This document shows, piece after piece, positions 34,405 to 42,964 of a stretch of 44,904 nucleotides of DNA. The notes under the pieces were generated by a model. The model searched no databases. It was not told the DNA's origin and saw nothing but the letters and a program-made list of their open reading frames with translations. How positions within the stretch are numbered: the first letter of the stretch is position 1; every line of letters starts with the position of its first letter. Origin of the DNA: an uncultured Brevinema sp. (GTDB lineage Bacteria; Spirochaetota; Brevinematia; Brevinematales; Brevinemataceae); assembly GCA_947038195.1 (NCBI GenBank), contig CAMQVI010000007.1, positions 1-44,904 of the forward strand. The letters are read 5' to 3'. A program made the position numbers and the translations under genes.

Positions 34405-34470
34405 TTAGCGTTTCCTCAGGTAACGACCGTTGACGTACCGATAGGTCGTCCAAATAATACGATTCTTCAT
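34405..34470 (-). CDS. Possible 21-residue leader peptide or small basic protein
   Basis: ATG with AAAGGA nine bases upstream, encoding MKNRIIWTTYRYVNGRYLRK then Arg and stop. It is rich in Arg and Tyr, and its codons are more C/G-ending than those of neighbouring genes. The same DNA can form hairpins (ACGACC with GGTCGT, 34422-34449; CGTTTCC with GGTAACG, 34409-34425). It lies about 240 bases upstream of ald on the same strand. It may be a translated leader, a remnant or chance. Confidence 0.3.
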   Translation of the reverse strand: MKNRIIWTTYRYVNGRYLRKR

Positions 34471-34653
34471 AAAAAAGAGTCCTTTGATTGTTTTTATATT
34501 TTTATACTTTCATTTTCTATCTGCTAATAGAATAGCATACTAATAGAAATTTAGCAATGAATAAAAGGATACTGTCAAAAAACTATCTTATTATTTACAA
34601 TATATGTAGTTGCATCGTATTACTGACTTCTAAATATAGGTGTTTCCAAAGAG

Positions 34654-34690
34654 AAAATGTTGAAAAAATAGGCAGTTTTTCAACATTTTT
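34654..34690. terminator. Perfect 14-bp inverted repeat downstream of rpe
   Basis: AAAATGTTGAAAAA (34654-34667) pairs with TTTTTCAACATTTT (34676-34689). It probably ends the mnmA-to-rpe transcript, although the T run is better on the plus strand. Confidence 0.55.
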
Positions 34691-34748
34691 TATAAATAGT
34701 ATATAATAATATTTGTCTATAAAGAGGTGTTAAAACTTGTTAAATGTC

Positions 34749-35405
34749 TTAGAGAGCCTTTAAATCTTTAAGAAGTTGAGCTCTTTTTTCTTCTTTAAAA
34801 AAGCCTCCCCCCATAACAAACCAATCCAATCCAGCCTCTTTAAGCTCAGCCATATTATTTTTGGTGATTCCACCATCTGCTTCTATAATTATATCTTTTC
34901 CACATAGGGCTCTTGCTTCTCTTATTTTGTCCACAGATTCAGGAATAAAGCTTTGAAAAGAGAAACCCGGTTCTACACTCATAATGAGCAGTAAATCAAT
35001 ATCATGGATAAAATCCTTAATAGCAGATACAGGGGTTTGAGGTTTTAGGGATAGACCAGCTAAAATACCCTGAGCTTTTATTTTTTGTAGAATATTTTTT
35101 ACAAGCTCGGGAGTGCCTGCCTCTAAGTGTATGCTTAAAGAATAGGGCTTTAGCTCTAAATAGGCTTCCCAATGTCCAGGAAGATCTGTCATAAGATGTA
35201 TATCTGCTTTTATTTCAGGGGTGGCTTTTATCATTTGTTCTATAAATAAGGGACCAAAAGAAATATTAGGGACAAAGTGATTATCCATGACATCATAATG
35301 AATTATCTCTATCTTGCTTTCTTTTATTTTTTGGATTTCGGATTCCATTTGAGCTACATTAGCTGCAAATACAGAGGGTAAAATCTGGCATCTATTAATT
35401 CCCAT
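34749..35405 (-). CDS. rpe: Ribulose-phosphate 3-epimerase
   Basis: 218 residues, a TIM barrel. ILPSVFAANVAQMESEI, IIHYDVMDNHFVPNISFGP with metal-binding residues, IHLMTDLPGHWEAYLE, LIMSVEPGFSFQSFIP and EADGGITKNN are the family blocks in order. It interconverts ribulose 5-phosphate and xylulose 5-phosphate in the pentose phosphate pathway. Its start overlaps the PASTA gene's end by 11 bases. It is last in the mnmA-def-fmt-PASTA-rpe run. Confidence 0.95.
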   Translation of the reverse strand: MGINRCQILPSVFAANVAQMESEIQKIKESKIEIIHYDVMDNHFVPNISFGPLFIEQMIKATPEIKADIHLMTDLPGHWEAYLELKPYSLSIHLEAGTPELVKNILQKIKAQGILAGLSLKPQTPVSAIKDFIHDIDLLLIMSVEPGFSFQSFIPESVDKIREARALCGKDIIIEADGGITKNNMAELKEAGLDWFVMGGGFFKEEKRAQLLKDLKAL

Positions 35406-36564
35406 AATCTCTACTTCCTATAATTTCGTTATCAGCATAGATGTAAACTTTGGTTTTTCCATAAGATTTGAAAACTCTAATAAAGGAAGTCCCTTCTGCT
35501 CCCATTCTTTCGTAGATGGTACGGGTACGTCCTAGTTCATCTTCTACGATAGCTTGGTAGAATTTAGCAGTACGTTGCTCTCCTTCTCCTAAATCTACCA
35601 CTTCCCCTATTTCATTGGTGCTAATAATTTGTTTGGTGCCTTCTACTCGGGGAATACGGTAAGAGAATACATGCCAACGCATATTTTCTCGCTCTCCTTC
35701 ATCATAGGCATAAGAACCTACGGTAAGGATAGCACTGGAGTTTTTAATAAGTATGGATCCCACTGCGACGTTTTGTTCTAATATGAGCCCATCATCTGAT
35801 AATGAAGCGACATTAGTTGTAATAACAATAGGGGTAATTCTATTATTGAGGAGGGTATTGGCGGCAAACTCCAAAGGCTGTCTTATGTAGTTGTCCATAC
35901 GGTATTGGTTTTCTAGGATTTCATCAGTAATAGTAAGGATAAGAGGGGTATCTCTAGGAATTTCTGATCCTGCAGGGTGATTCATAGCAATGATTTTATT
36001 TAAGGGTTGATCTCCTGCGGGAACAACTCTTATGATATAAGGGATTTTCTTATCATCTAATAAGGTAAGAGCCGCATCTTTGGGAATATCGGATAACTCA
36101 GGAACAATATACTGGTCTTTTCCAAGGCTTACAATAAGATAAATCTCACGTCCTTCTCTTACAGAAGATCCAGGAGAAGGCTTTTGTCGAATAATCTCAT
36201 ATTTATCATAATTTTCATCAAAAATCATTTCAAAACGTGCTTTTAAGTTTTCTGATTGGAGGAGGCGTATTGCCTCTGTGATATCTTTATTAACAACAGA
36301 GGGTATTCTTACTCTAGGGATTTTAGCTTGAACGACGAAAAAAGATAATAAAAAGGTGATACCTATCACAAGAAACACTAAGACAAAAGTTAAGCCTAAA
36401 AATCGTACTAGACGGGGGTGTTCTGCAGGGTTTTCAGGAATAAAAACCTCTTTCCAAGTATCTAAGTTAGACCATTTGATGTAGAAGGCCTTAGCGTACT
36501 TTCCCCATATTTTAGCCTTGTGTTCGATTTTTAAAGCAATATCTTTTATTTCATCTTTAAGCAT
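35395..36564 (-). CDS. Membrane-anchored PASTA domain protein without a kinase
   Basis: 389 residues. A cytoplasmic stretch of about 50 residues is followed by one membrane helix (LTFVLVFLVIGITFLLSFFV) and then an extracytoplasmic part with about three PASTA repeats: IPSVVNKDITEAIRLLQSEN, VPELSDIPKDAALTLLDDKK and a more diverged third from about residue 215. PASTA repeats bind peptidoglycan fragments or cell-wall precursors. In Ser/Thr kinases they sit outside a kinase domain, which is absent here. A role sensing or organising the cell wall is likely. It lies between fmt and rpe. Confidence 0.85.
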   Translation of the reverse strand: MLKDEIKDIALKIEHKAKIWGKYAKAFYIKWSNLDTWKEVFIPENPAEHPRLVRFLGLTFVLVFLVIGITFLLSFFVVQAKIPRVRIPSVVNKDITEAIRLLQSENLKARFEMIFDENYDKYEIIRQKPSPGSSVREGREIYLIVSLGKDQYIVPELSDIPKDAALTLLDDKKIPYIIRVVPAGDQPLNKIIAMNHPAGSEIPRDTPLILTITDEILENQYRMDNYIRQPLEFAANTLLNNRITPIVITTNVASLSDDGLILEQNVAVGSILIKNSSAILTVGSYAYDEGERENMRWHVFSYRIPRVEGTKQIISTNEIGEVVDLGEGEQRTAKFYQAIVEDELGRTRTIYERMGAEGTSFIRVFKSYGKTKVYIYADNEIIGSRDYGN

Positions 36565-36588
36565 AGAAAATTCCTTTATATATTTCTT

Positions 36589-37521
36589 TTATTTTAGGAT
36601 TGTTCCCATTTTTAATCTATTTCCATTGGCGAAATCTCTTCCACTAAGGGGTTTTTTATTAGGAGCTTGGAGGCTTTTTAAGAGGATGGTTCCTTCGTAG
36701 CAAGATATAATAATCCCTTCAGGGCTAATCGCTAGCACCTCACCTTCTTTTTCTCCATTAGGCATATCAGCAATAGAACAGTCCTGTATTTTAACAGTCC
36801 CCATTTCTAAAGGGAGATAAATCCCAGGGGTTCTTTTAAAAGCCCTATAGGCGTTTACTATTTCTTCAGCACTCATAGAAAAAAACACGGCACCGTCTTC
36901 TTTTTGGATGAGCTTTGTGTAGGTGGCTGTATTGTGGTCTTGTGGTCTGGGGATGGCTAATCCTTGTTTTATTTTAAGGACAGCTTGCTCTAATAATTCA
37001 GCCCCACTTAGAGCTAATTTGGATTCTAGCTCTTCATAGGTATCACTTTTATCAATAGGCACACTGTTTTGCCTAATAATATCCCCTTCATCCATTGCTT
37101 CTGTAATGTATTGTACCGTATTACCTGTTTTTTCTAAGCCATGCCACAAAGCATACTGTATAGGTGCTGCCCCTCTAAATGCAGGTAAAAGAGAGGAATG
37201 CAGGTTTATTGTTTTATATTTTGGGATATCTATCAAATCTAAGGGTAAAATTTTTCCATAAGAAACAATAATATGTAGATCAGCTTTTAACTCTATAAGA
37301 TTCTCTTTAAAAGAATCGTTGTTTTTAAGTTTATCAGGCTGTAAAATAGGAATATGATATTTTATAGCCAATTCTTTTACAGGATTAGATCGGGGGACTT
37401 TTTGTCCTCTTCCTACGAAAGTATCAGGAGCAGTAACCACTCCTACTACTTCAAAATGTTCTATCATTTTTTGTAAGGGTAGCACGGAAAATTCACTATT
37501 TCCAAAAAAAACTATTTTCAT
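36589..37521 (-). CDS. fmt: Methionyl-tRNA formyltransferase
   Basis: 310 residues. IVFFGNSEFSVLPLQKM at the start, YGKILPLDLIDIPKYKTINL, then HSSLLPAFRGAAPIQYALWH with the catalytic Asn-His-Asp neighbourhood and folate site, and a C-terminal OB-like domain. It formylates the initiator Met-tRNA. It follows def by one base, the usual partner that later removes the formyl group. Confidence 0.95.
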   Translation of the reverse strand: MKIVFFGNSEFSVLPLQKMIEHFEVVGVVTAPDTFVGRGQKVPRSNPVKELAIKYHIPILQPDKLKNNDSFKENLIELKADLHIIVSYGKILPLDLIDIPKYKTINLHSSLLPAFRGAAPIQYALWHGLEKTGNTVQYITEAMDEGDIIRQNSVPIDKSDTYEELESKLALSGAELLEQAVLKIKQGLAIPRPQDHNTATYTKLIQKEDGAVFFSMSAEEIVNAYRAFKRTPGIYLPLEMGTVKIQDCSIADMPNGEKEGEVLAISPEGIIISCYEGTILLKSLQAPNKKPLSGRDFANGNRLKMGTILK

Positions 37522-37522
37522 A

Positions 37523-38068
37523 TTATTCCATTACTTCAGGTAGATTTTTTTTATTTTCTGCAAAATATTTTTTAATAAAGATTTCGTTTTTATCGTAGTC
37601 CTCTTTAGAAAAATAATCAATGAGCAATTTTCCAAGGAGGTGATCATATTCATGTTGTAAAACTCTACCAAATAATCCAGAGGCTTCTATGGTGCGTGTC
37701 GTGTTTGAGGGGATAAGCCCTTTCATTTTAATTTTAAAAGATCTCTCTACCTCACCTCTTACCTCTATTAGGGAAAGGCACCCTTCATTATCCCACTCCT
37801 TTTTTTTAGAAGAAAAGATAAGCTCAGGGTTGATGAATACTATTTTATTAGCAACATACTGTTTATCGTTCAAGATAGATAAATCGGCGATAAAAATTTG
37901 TTTTTCTATTCCTATTTGGGGGGCAGCTAATCCTAGCCCTCCTATATGGGTGAGAGTGTCTTTTAAATCTTGTACAATTTGTAAGATTTCTTCATTAATT
38001 TCTTCTACTTTTTGGGCGGGTCTACGTAGGGCAGGATGCCCATAAGTTACGATTTTTTGTATAGCCAT
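37523..38068 (-). CDS. def: Peptide deformylase
   Basis: 181 residues with all three metal/active-site motifs: GLAAPQIG, EGCLSL and HEYDHL (the last family member is usually HExDH). It removes the N-formyl group from nascent proteins using Fe2+ or a similar metal. It sits between mnmA and fmt with a TAAGGA ribosome binding site. Confidence 0.96.
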   Translation of the reverse strand: MAIQKIVTYGHPALRRPAQKVEEINEEILQIVQDLKDTLTHIGGLGLAAPQIGIEKQIFIADLSILNDKQYVANKIVFINPELIFSSKKKEWDNEGCLSLIEVRGEVERSFKIKMKGLIPSNTTRTIEASGLFGRVLQHEYDHLLGKLLIDYFSKEDYDKNEIFIKKYFAENKKNLPEVME

Positions 38069-38077
38069 AATAATTCC

Positions 38078-39181
38078 TTAAGCGTCCAGAAGGTCTACAT
38101 CTTTTATTTTTCCTGCTCCATAAATATAATCATTTTTATAGAACACAGCGTACTGTCCTGGGGAAACAATTTCTTGAGCTTCCGATAGCAAAACTTCTAT
38201 AGTATTTTCATCTAAAAATTTTATTTCTCCTAAAACACGAGAAGAACGGTAGCGAATTTGTATTTCCCAGTTTCCTTCTTTGAAATGTTTAGAAAAAATA
38301 TTTAAATCTGTTACTCTAAAGACTTTGCTTTTGGGCTTTTCTCCGAGAACAATTTTATTATTTTTAACATCTATTTCTCTAACAAAGACTTTTTGTCCCA
38401 CAGAAATACCGAGACCTCGTCTTTGCCCTAAGGCATAGAACGCCACCCCTGTATGATCTCCTACGATTTTTTCGTTTAGAAGAAGGGTGCCTTTTTTCTC
38501 TGGTACTCCTTGGTCTCTTAGATAATCTCTATAATCATCATCTACAAAACAGACGTCTTGACTTTCTACTTTATTTCCCTTAAGGGGTAGGTCTGATCGG
38601 TCTATAATTTCTCTAATTTCATCTTTTTCTTTATGGGCTAGAGGAAAAATCAAATAGGGTAAAATCTCTGGCTTTAATAAAGCGAGGAAGTAGGACTGAT
38701 CTTTATTTTTATCTTTTCCTGTTTTGAGGAGATATTCTCCATCTACGAGCTCTACTCCACTATAATGTCCCATAGCCACATAATCAGCCCCTTGTTTTAG
38801 AGCAAAATCTACTAAGGCACCCATTTTTACAAAACGATTGCAAAGCATACAAGGATTGGGTGTTTCGCCTGAGAGATAACTATTTACAAAAGGATCTCTC
38901 ACTTTTTCTTTAAATTCTTCTGCTAAGTCTAAGGTAATATGAGAAATTCCCAAAGAGAAACACACTTCTTTAGCAACCAAAACTTCTTCCACAGAACAAC
39001 ATTTACGGGAAGATTTTCCCACAAAAGAGTTTTTACCTCTTTGTAGGGTTTGTTCTTTGCCTAGTCCCACAAAAGTGACACCTGTTATTTTATATCCTTG
39101 TTCTTGGAGGATTTTTACAGAGGCAGAACTATCTACCCCTCCACTCATTCCTACAAAAACATGTTTTTGTTTATTATCCAT
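38078..39181 (-). CDS. mnmA: tRNA 2-thiouridine synthase MnmA
   Basis: 367 residues from the ATG at 39181; an ATG five codons upstream (39196) cannot be excluded, and neither has a strong ribosome binding site. The PP-loop is FVGMSGGVDSS. NPCMLCNRFVKMGALVDFA holds the first catalytic Cys, and SQDVCFV the second. GQRRGLGIS is a further family block. It thiolates U34 of Lys, Glu and Gln tRNAs. An extra Cys-Cys segment (KSSRKCCSVEEV) near residue 60 resembles the variant form common in bacteria with iron-sulfur-type MnmA; that reading is tentative. Confidence 0.93.
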   Translation of the reverse strand: MDNKQKHVFVGMSGGVDSSASVKILQEQGYKITGVTFVGLGKEQTLQRGKNSFVGKSSRKCCSVEEVLVAKEVCFSLGISHITLDLAEEFKEKVRDPFVNSYLSGETPNPCMLCNRFVKMGALVDFALKQGADYVAMGHYSGVELVDGEYLLKTGKDKNKDQSYFLALLKPEILPYLIFPLAHKEKDEIREIIDRSDLPLKGNKVESQDVCFVDDDYRDYLRDQGVPEKKGTLLLNEKIVGDHTGVAFYALGQRRGLGISVGQKVFVREIDVKNNKIVLGEKPKSKVFRVTDLNIFSKHFKEGNWEIQIRYRSSRVLGEIKFLDENTIEVLLSEAQEIVSPGQYAVFYKNDYIYGAGKIKDVDLLDA

Positions 39182-39229
39182 TATCTTATCAACCATTTTT
39201 ATAAAAAGTTTTTCTTTAACTCCCTCTCT

Positions 39230-39385
39230 CCCTCTTTCGAAGGGGGGTAGGGCTTATTTTCTTAATTGGTTTACTCTCTTAAAAAACTCTAAGTGGTCTT
39301 AAGAGGTGGGGGTCTATTAGAAATTCTAACAAATCTTAAGAGGGGGCTTAGAAACTCTAAGGCACTTTTAGTCTTAGGGTGGGGC
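39230..39385 (-). repeat. Degenerate copies of the fliO-like gene's 3' end
   Basis: On the minus strand, the last 70 or so bases of the fliO-like gene (TAAGACCAAAAACGCTTTAG, then AGTTTTTAAGAGAGAAAG) are echoed twice after the stop. A short copy lies at about 39325-39380 (TAAGACTAAAAGTGCCTTAG, then AGTTTCTAAG), and a longer one at about 39245-39300 (TTAAGACCACTTAGAGTTTT, then AAGAGAG and CAATTAAG). The copies are not in one open frame. No other gene is seen between fliO and mnmA. Confidence 0.7.
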
Positions 39386-39973
39386 TCATTTTTTCTTTAA
39401 TTGATCTACTTTCTCTCTTAAAAACTCTAAAGCGTTTTTGGTCTTACCCTCAGGTAAGTTTTCTAGTAGGTCTACAAATTGAATATCTTGAGGGAGAGTT
39501 TGAGCTTTGTTTAATTCTATAAAATCGATGGCTTCTTGATCTGTTATTTTATCTAAAAGTCTCAATCCATCATTAGAAAGAGAACAAAGATAATAAAGGG
39601 TGCTTAATTTGGCGATTACAAAATAAGAGCCCAAACCTGCTGGAATCGTGGCTAAAACCTCTATGGATTTTCCTGCTGTAGAAAGAGATAGGGCATTTCT
39701 TCTAAAGAAAAATCTCAAGACAATCCAAGTGAGAAAAGCAAGAATCCCCGTAATAATAGCAATACGAAGTAAAGTCATAGCGGGAGATTCTGTTTCTACA
39801 GTAGGCGTTTCTACAGCATCTGTTCCCACATAAAAATCATCAAGAAATCCAAGATTGCTAGGGTTTGTAGTGCTAATAATTTCGTCGCCAATAGCTACGT
39901 TACTAAGAATTTCTTGAGCAAAGGTGCTAGATATATTAAGGATGAAAAAGAAGATTATAAAGAATATTTTCAT
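39386..39973 (-). CDS. fliO: FliO-like flagellar export membrane protein
   Basis: 195 residues. There is a signal peptide (MKIFFIIFFFILNISSTFAQ), a short acidic periplasmic part, a membrane helix (LLRIAIITGILAFLTWIVLR) and then a cytoplasmic domain reading IEVLATIPAGLGSYFVIAKL and LYYLCSLSNDGLRLLDKI. This matches the FliO layout ('..L..i.lg....l.vv.vg...lllG....i.ll'). FliO helps assemble the FliPQR export gate. FliO normally sits beside fliN and fliP; here it stands apart. The assignment is by layout and moderate motif similarity. Confidence 0.6.
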   Translation of the reverse strand: MKIFFIIFFFILNISSTFAQEILSNVAIGDEIISTTNPSNLGFLDDFYVGTDAVETPTVETESPAMTLLRIAIITGILAFLTWIVLRFFFRRNALSLSTAGKSIEVLATIPAGLGSYFVIAKLSTLYYLCSLSNDGLRLLDKITDQEAIDFIELNKAQTLPQDIQFVDLLENLPEGKTKNALEFLREKVDQLKKK

Positions 39974-39978
39974 ATCAT

Positions 39979-40007
39979 ATCATAGTATAAAATAGAGTAT
40001 ATGTCAA
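39979..40007 (-). promoter_or_regulatory. Promoter of the fliO-like gene, with almost no leader
   Basis: TTGACA (40007-40002), a 17-base spacer and TATGAT (39984-39979) on the minus strand. The expected start of transcription (about 39972) coincides with the ATG at 39973, and no ribosome binding site is visible. Confidence 0.7.
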
Positions 40008-40131
40008 TATTCCCTTTCGTATTAAGGCTAGTTTTATCATAGAATATATAAAGAAATTTTAAAGAATTCCGATAATTAAGATACGATTTTTAGTAAGAAA
40101 AAATCAAATACGCTCAATAAGGATAGATTTT

Positions 40132-41508
40132 ATGAAAAAGCTGATAAGCTCCTTATTTTTTATTATCTTTATTCTATCTCCTTTTTATGCTCAAGACGAA
40201 AATACAGAAGCAGGGTCTACTTATTACGAAGAAGAGTATGCCCAAGAAGAATATTACGAAGAAGAATATTATGAAGATGAAGAATATGCTGAGGAAGTGG
40301 TAGAGGTAGTCGAGAATGTTGAAACACCTATAACACCTGTAGCGCCCCCAGCGAATGCGACAGTGGTAAATACAGGCCCACAAACAAATATTACTATTCC
40401 CATATTTAGCGATTATAAACTTCCTATGAGAATTAATCTTACTAATCCTTTACTTCCTTCTATGCATCAATTTAAAAAACTTCGTGGTACGGTGTGGAGA
40501 GGTAGTGAGAGAATTGTTCGTGCTAATAAAAGAGGGGTTCTCTCCGAACAAAGACTCTTTATCTTTTTTGACCAAGATAGGGACGCTATTGCTTATAGCT
40601 ATGCTACCTATAACTCAAAAAGAATCCCCAATACCCCTAGACGAGAGCATTTTATTCCTCTTTTCCCCCTTTTAATAACCAATTCTTATGTGCCTATTGT
40701 TAGTTCTAATTTACATAAAGTGTCTAGTGCAGCGTCTACAAATACTACTAATTCTGGTTTGAATATTATCTTAAAAGTAGAACCCTCTCTAGCTGGGGCT
40801 AACCCTGATGGGACTTTATTGCCTAAAACTCCTATTGTTCCCACTCCTCCCACTCTAGCAACGCCTACTGCTCCCGTCGTTCCGACGCCTGTGCAAGAAA
40901 TAGCAGAAGAAGCTATCTATGAAGAGGGAGCTTACGAAGAGGATGTTTATGAAGAGGGCACCTACGAAGAGGGTGTTTATGAAGAGGGCGCCTACGAAGA
41001 GGGTGTTTATGAAGAAGGGGCTTATGAAGAAGAGTATGAAGGTGAGGAAGAAGCTTACGCTGAATACGATGATTTCGTGAATCCAGATGAATTATACAAT
41101 GCTTATGAAGAAGAATTAGGGGAGACAGCTTCTTTGAAAAGAAGACCTTTGAGATTTTTTGCTCAAAATGTCATTCCTGTAACTACCCAACCTACTACCA
41201 ATAAAATAGTTACCAATCTATTCTCCACTTTAACCAATCAATACGTGATAAATGTGGGGGGGAATGATTCTGGGATTTTTATCCATGAAACCAAAAATCC
41301 TCGTAACCCCTTTAAAGTGATTTTCTTACATTTAGACAAAGGTATGACCTTATACGAATACAATCTCGATAACTCTTTTGATGTTAGAGATGGACAATCT
41401 CAAACGAGTATTAGAGCAAGAGAATTATACCTTAATATATTAGGTCAAAAAATCAACATGAAAAAATTTCAACGAATGTACATTCCCACTGATTATATAA
41501 GCGAATAA
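40132..41508 (+). CDS. Secreted protein with acidic Tyr-Glu-Glu-Gly tandem repeats
   Basis: 458 residues. The signal peptide is MKKLISSLFFIIFILSPFYA, cleaved near YAQ. A Tyr/Glu-rich stretch (about residues 25-60) and a Pro/Thr linker precede a first folded part (about 85-215). A Pro-rich linker leads to some nine five-residue repeats of the form YEEGx, with x = Ala, Val or Thr (about 263-305), then a second folded part to the end. I do not recognise the folded parts. It is probably periplasmic or surface-located and very acidic in its linkers. A weak AAGGA ribosome binding site is present. The mgtE gene follows 9 bases later. Confidence 0.8.
   Translation: MKKLISSLFFIIFILSPFYAQDENTEAGSTYYEEEYAQEEYYEEEYYEDEEYAEEVVEVVENVETPITPVAPPANATVVNTGPQTNITIPIFSDYKLPMRINLTNPLLPSMHQFKKLRGTVWRGSERIVRANKRGVLSEQRLFIFFDQDRDAIAYSYATYNSKRIPNTPRREHFIPLFPLLITNSYVPIVSSNLHKVSSAASTNTTNSGLNIILKVEPSLAGANPDGTLLPKTPIVPTPPTLATPTAPVVPTPVQEIAEEAIYEEGAYEEDVYEEGTYEEGVYEEGAYEEGVYEEGAYEEEYEGEEEAYAEYDDFVNPDELYNAYEEELGETASLKRRPLRFFAQNVIPVTTQPTTNKIVTNLFSTLTNQYVINVGGNDSGIFIHETKNPRNPFKVIFLHLDKGMTLYEYNLDNSFDVRDGQSQTSIRARELYLNILGQKINMKKFQRMYIPTDYISE
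40910..41045 (+). repeat. 15-base tandem repeat encoding YEEGx
   Basis: About nine units of TATGAAGAGGGXGYY and close variants, in frame within the secreted-protein gene. Because units are multiples of three bases, copy-number change would lengthen or shorten the acidic tract without a frameshift. Confidence 0.85.
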
Positions 41509-41517
41509 GGAAGAGTT

Positions 41518-42918
41518 ATGTCTGAAAAAACACCTTCTTTAGATAATAATTATAGCCTTGTAGATAAATTTGAAGAAATTATAGAAGGTCAAATAGCTTA
41601 TGCGCGTAGTCTTATTGCAAAACGATCTTGGAATCAACTAGATCGTTTTCTTCATTCTATAGACTCTCACGAAGTAGCTAGTATTATTGAATCCTTAGAG
41701 TCTACTAATAAAATCATTGTATTTCGTCTTTTATCGGAGTATTTAGCGACCGATGTGTTTATGAACTTAGACGGAGAAGAGCAAGAAAAGCTCCTTTTTT
41801 CTTTTAGTGATAACGAGGCTGGATCTATTCTTACTGCTATGGATCCCGATGATAGAACAAGACTATTAGGAGATCTTCCTCCCACAGTCGTTACTAAGAT
41901 GCTAAAACTACTTCCTGTGGATGAGCGTAAAATTGCTAATACTTTATTAGATTACCCAGAAGACTCTGCTGGGCGTATTATGACCCCTGAGTTTGTGGCT
42001 TTTGATGGGAATATTACGGCAGAGGAATCTATCTCTCTTATCAAATCCCAATCTTCTCAAAAAGAAACAATATATACAGCTTATATTATAGATGATGAAA
42101 AAAAGCTTATTGGTTCTGTAACCTTAGAAGATATTATTTTAGCTCCTGATAAGAAAAAACTAAAAGATTTTATGAAAGAAAACCCCATTAGTGCTTCTAC
42201 TCAGACAGACCAAGAAGAAATCGCTAATCTCATCCATTATTATGAACTAATGGTCTTACCTATTATCGATATTCGTAATCGTTTGGTGGGGATTGTTACA
42301 AGTGATGATATTTTTCATGTTGTTCATGAAGAAACAAGAGAAGACTTTCAACGTTTTACAGGGATTAACCCTACAGAGGTTAGCTACCTAACAGGCTCTA
42401 TATGGTCTCTTGTGGCTAGTAGATCTGGGTGGGTGTTGGTCTTGTTGTTTGTAGCAGGATTTTCTCAAGACTTACTCTTAAACTATGGAGATTTTTTAGC
42501 GGATCAATGGGTAGATTTATCCTTGTTTTTCACCGTCCTTGTAGGGGTGGGGGGAAATATTGGTAGTCAATCCTCTATTTTAGTGATTAGAGGAATTGCC
42601 ACAGGGGAAATCACTCCCAAAAACACGATGCAACTTATTTGGAGAGCTTTACTTAGTGGTGTTATCATGGGTGTACTCCTCGCTGGTGTTTTGATTCTAA
42701 GGATCTTTATTTTCCAAACAGGTTATGCTATAAAATGGGTGGCCGCTTTAACGATGGTCTTTATTGTTATTATTGCTAATTTTTTAGGAGCAATTTTACC
42801 TATTATTTTAAAAAGATTTAAGATAGATCCTGCTATTGTTTCAGCTCCTTTGATTTCTACCCTTATGGATTTGGGGGGATTAATTCTTTATTTGGAAATT
42901 GCTAAACGCTTATTATAG
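41518..42918 (+). CDS. mgtE: Magnesium transporter MgtE
   Basis: 466 residues, full length. The N-terminal superhelical domain (LLGDLPPTVVTKMLKLLPVD) leads into DYPEDSAGRIMTPEFVAFDG, which opens the paired CBS domains. Five C-terminal membrane helices follow, with the pore segments VGVGGNIGSQSSILVIRGIA and FLGAILPIILKRFKIDPAIV. MgtE is a Mg2+-gated channel; the CBS and N domains close it when cytoplasmic Mg2+ is high. It lies 9 bases after the repeat-containing gene, so they are likely co-transcribed. Confidence 0.96.
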   Translation: MSEKTPSLDNNYSLVDKFEEIIEGQIAYARSLIAKRSWNQLDRFLHSIDSHEVASIIESLESTNKIIVFRLLSEYLATDVFMNLDGEEQEKLLFSFSDNEAGSILTAMDPDDRTRLLGDLPPTVVTKMLKLLPVDERKIANTLLDYPEDSAGRIMTPEFVAFDGNITAEESISLIKSQSSQKETIYTAYIIDDEKKLIGSVTLEDIILAPDKKKLKDFMKENPISASTQTDQEEIANLIHYYELMVLPIIDIRNRLVGIVTSDDIFHVVHEETREDFQRFTGINPTEVSYLTGSIWSLVASRSGWVLVLLFVAGFSQDLLLNYGDFLADQWVDLSLFFTVLVGVGGNIGSQSSILVIRGIATGEITPKNTMQLIWRALLSGVIMGVLLAGVLILRIFIFQTGYAIKWVAALTMVFIVIIANFLGAILPIILKRFKIDPAIVSAPLISTLMDLGGLILYLEIAKRLL

Positions 42919-42964
42919 CGAGATATATGGAGAATATAATACAACTTAATGGAGGGGGATTTAT

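Larger units (their letters stand above)
34169..34748. promoter_or_regulatory. Long intergenic region upstream of ald, rich in inverted repeats
   Basis: About 580 bases. Visible elements are AACTATG-C-CATAGTT (34198-34212) next to ald, ATGCTAA...TTAGCAT (34303-34329), GACTA-AAA-TAGTC (34344-34356), a structured GC-richer patch with a 21-codon frame (34405-34470), and a 14-bp hairpin at 34654-34689 near rpe. The control of the ald-to-EamA gene run probably lies here. I could not single out one convincing promoter. Confidence 0.5.
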
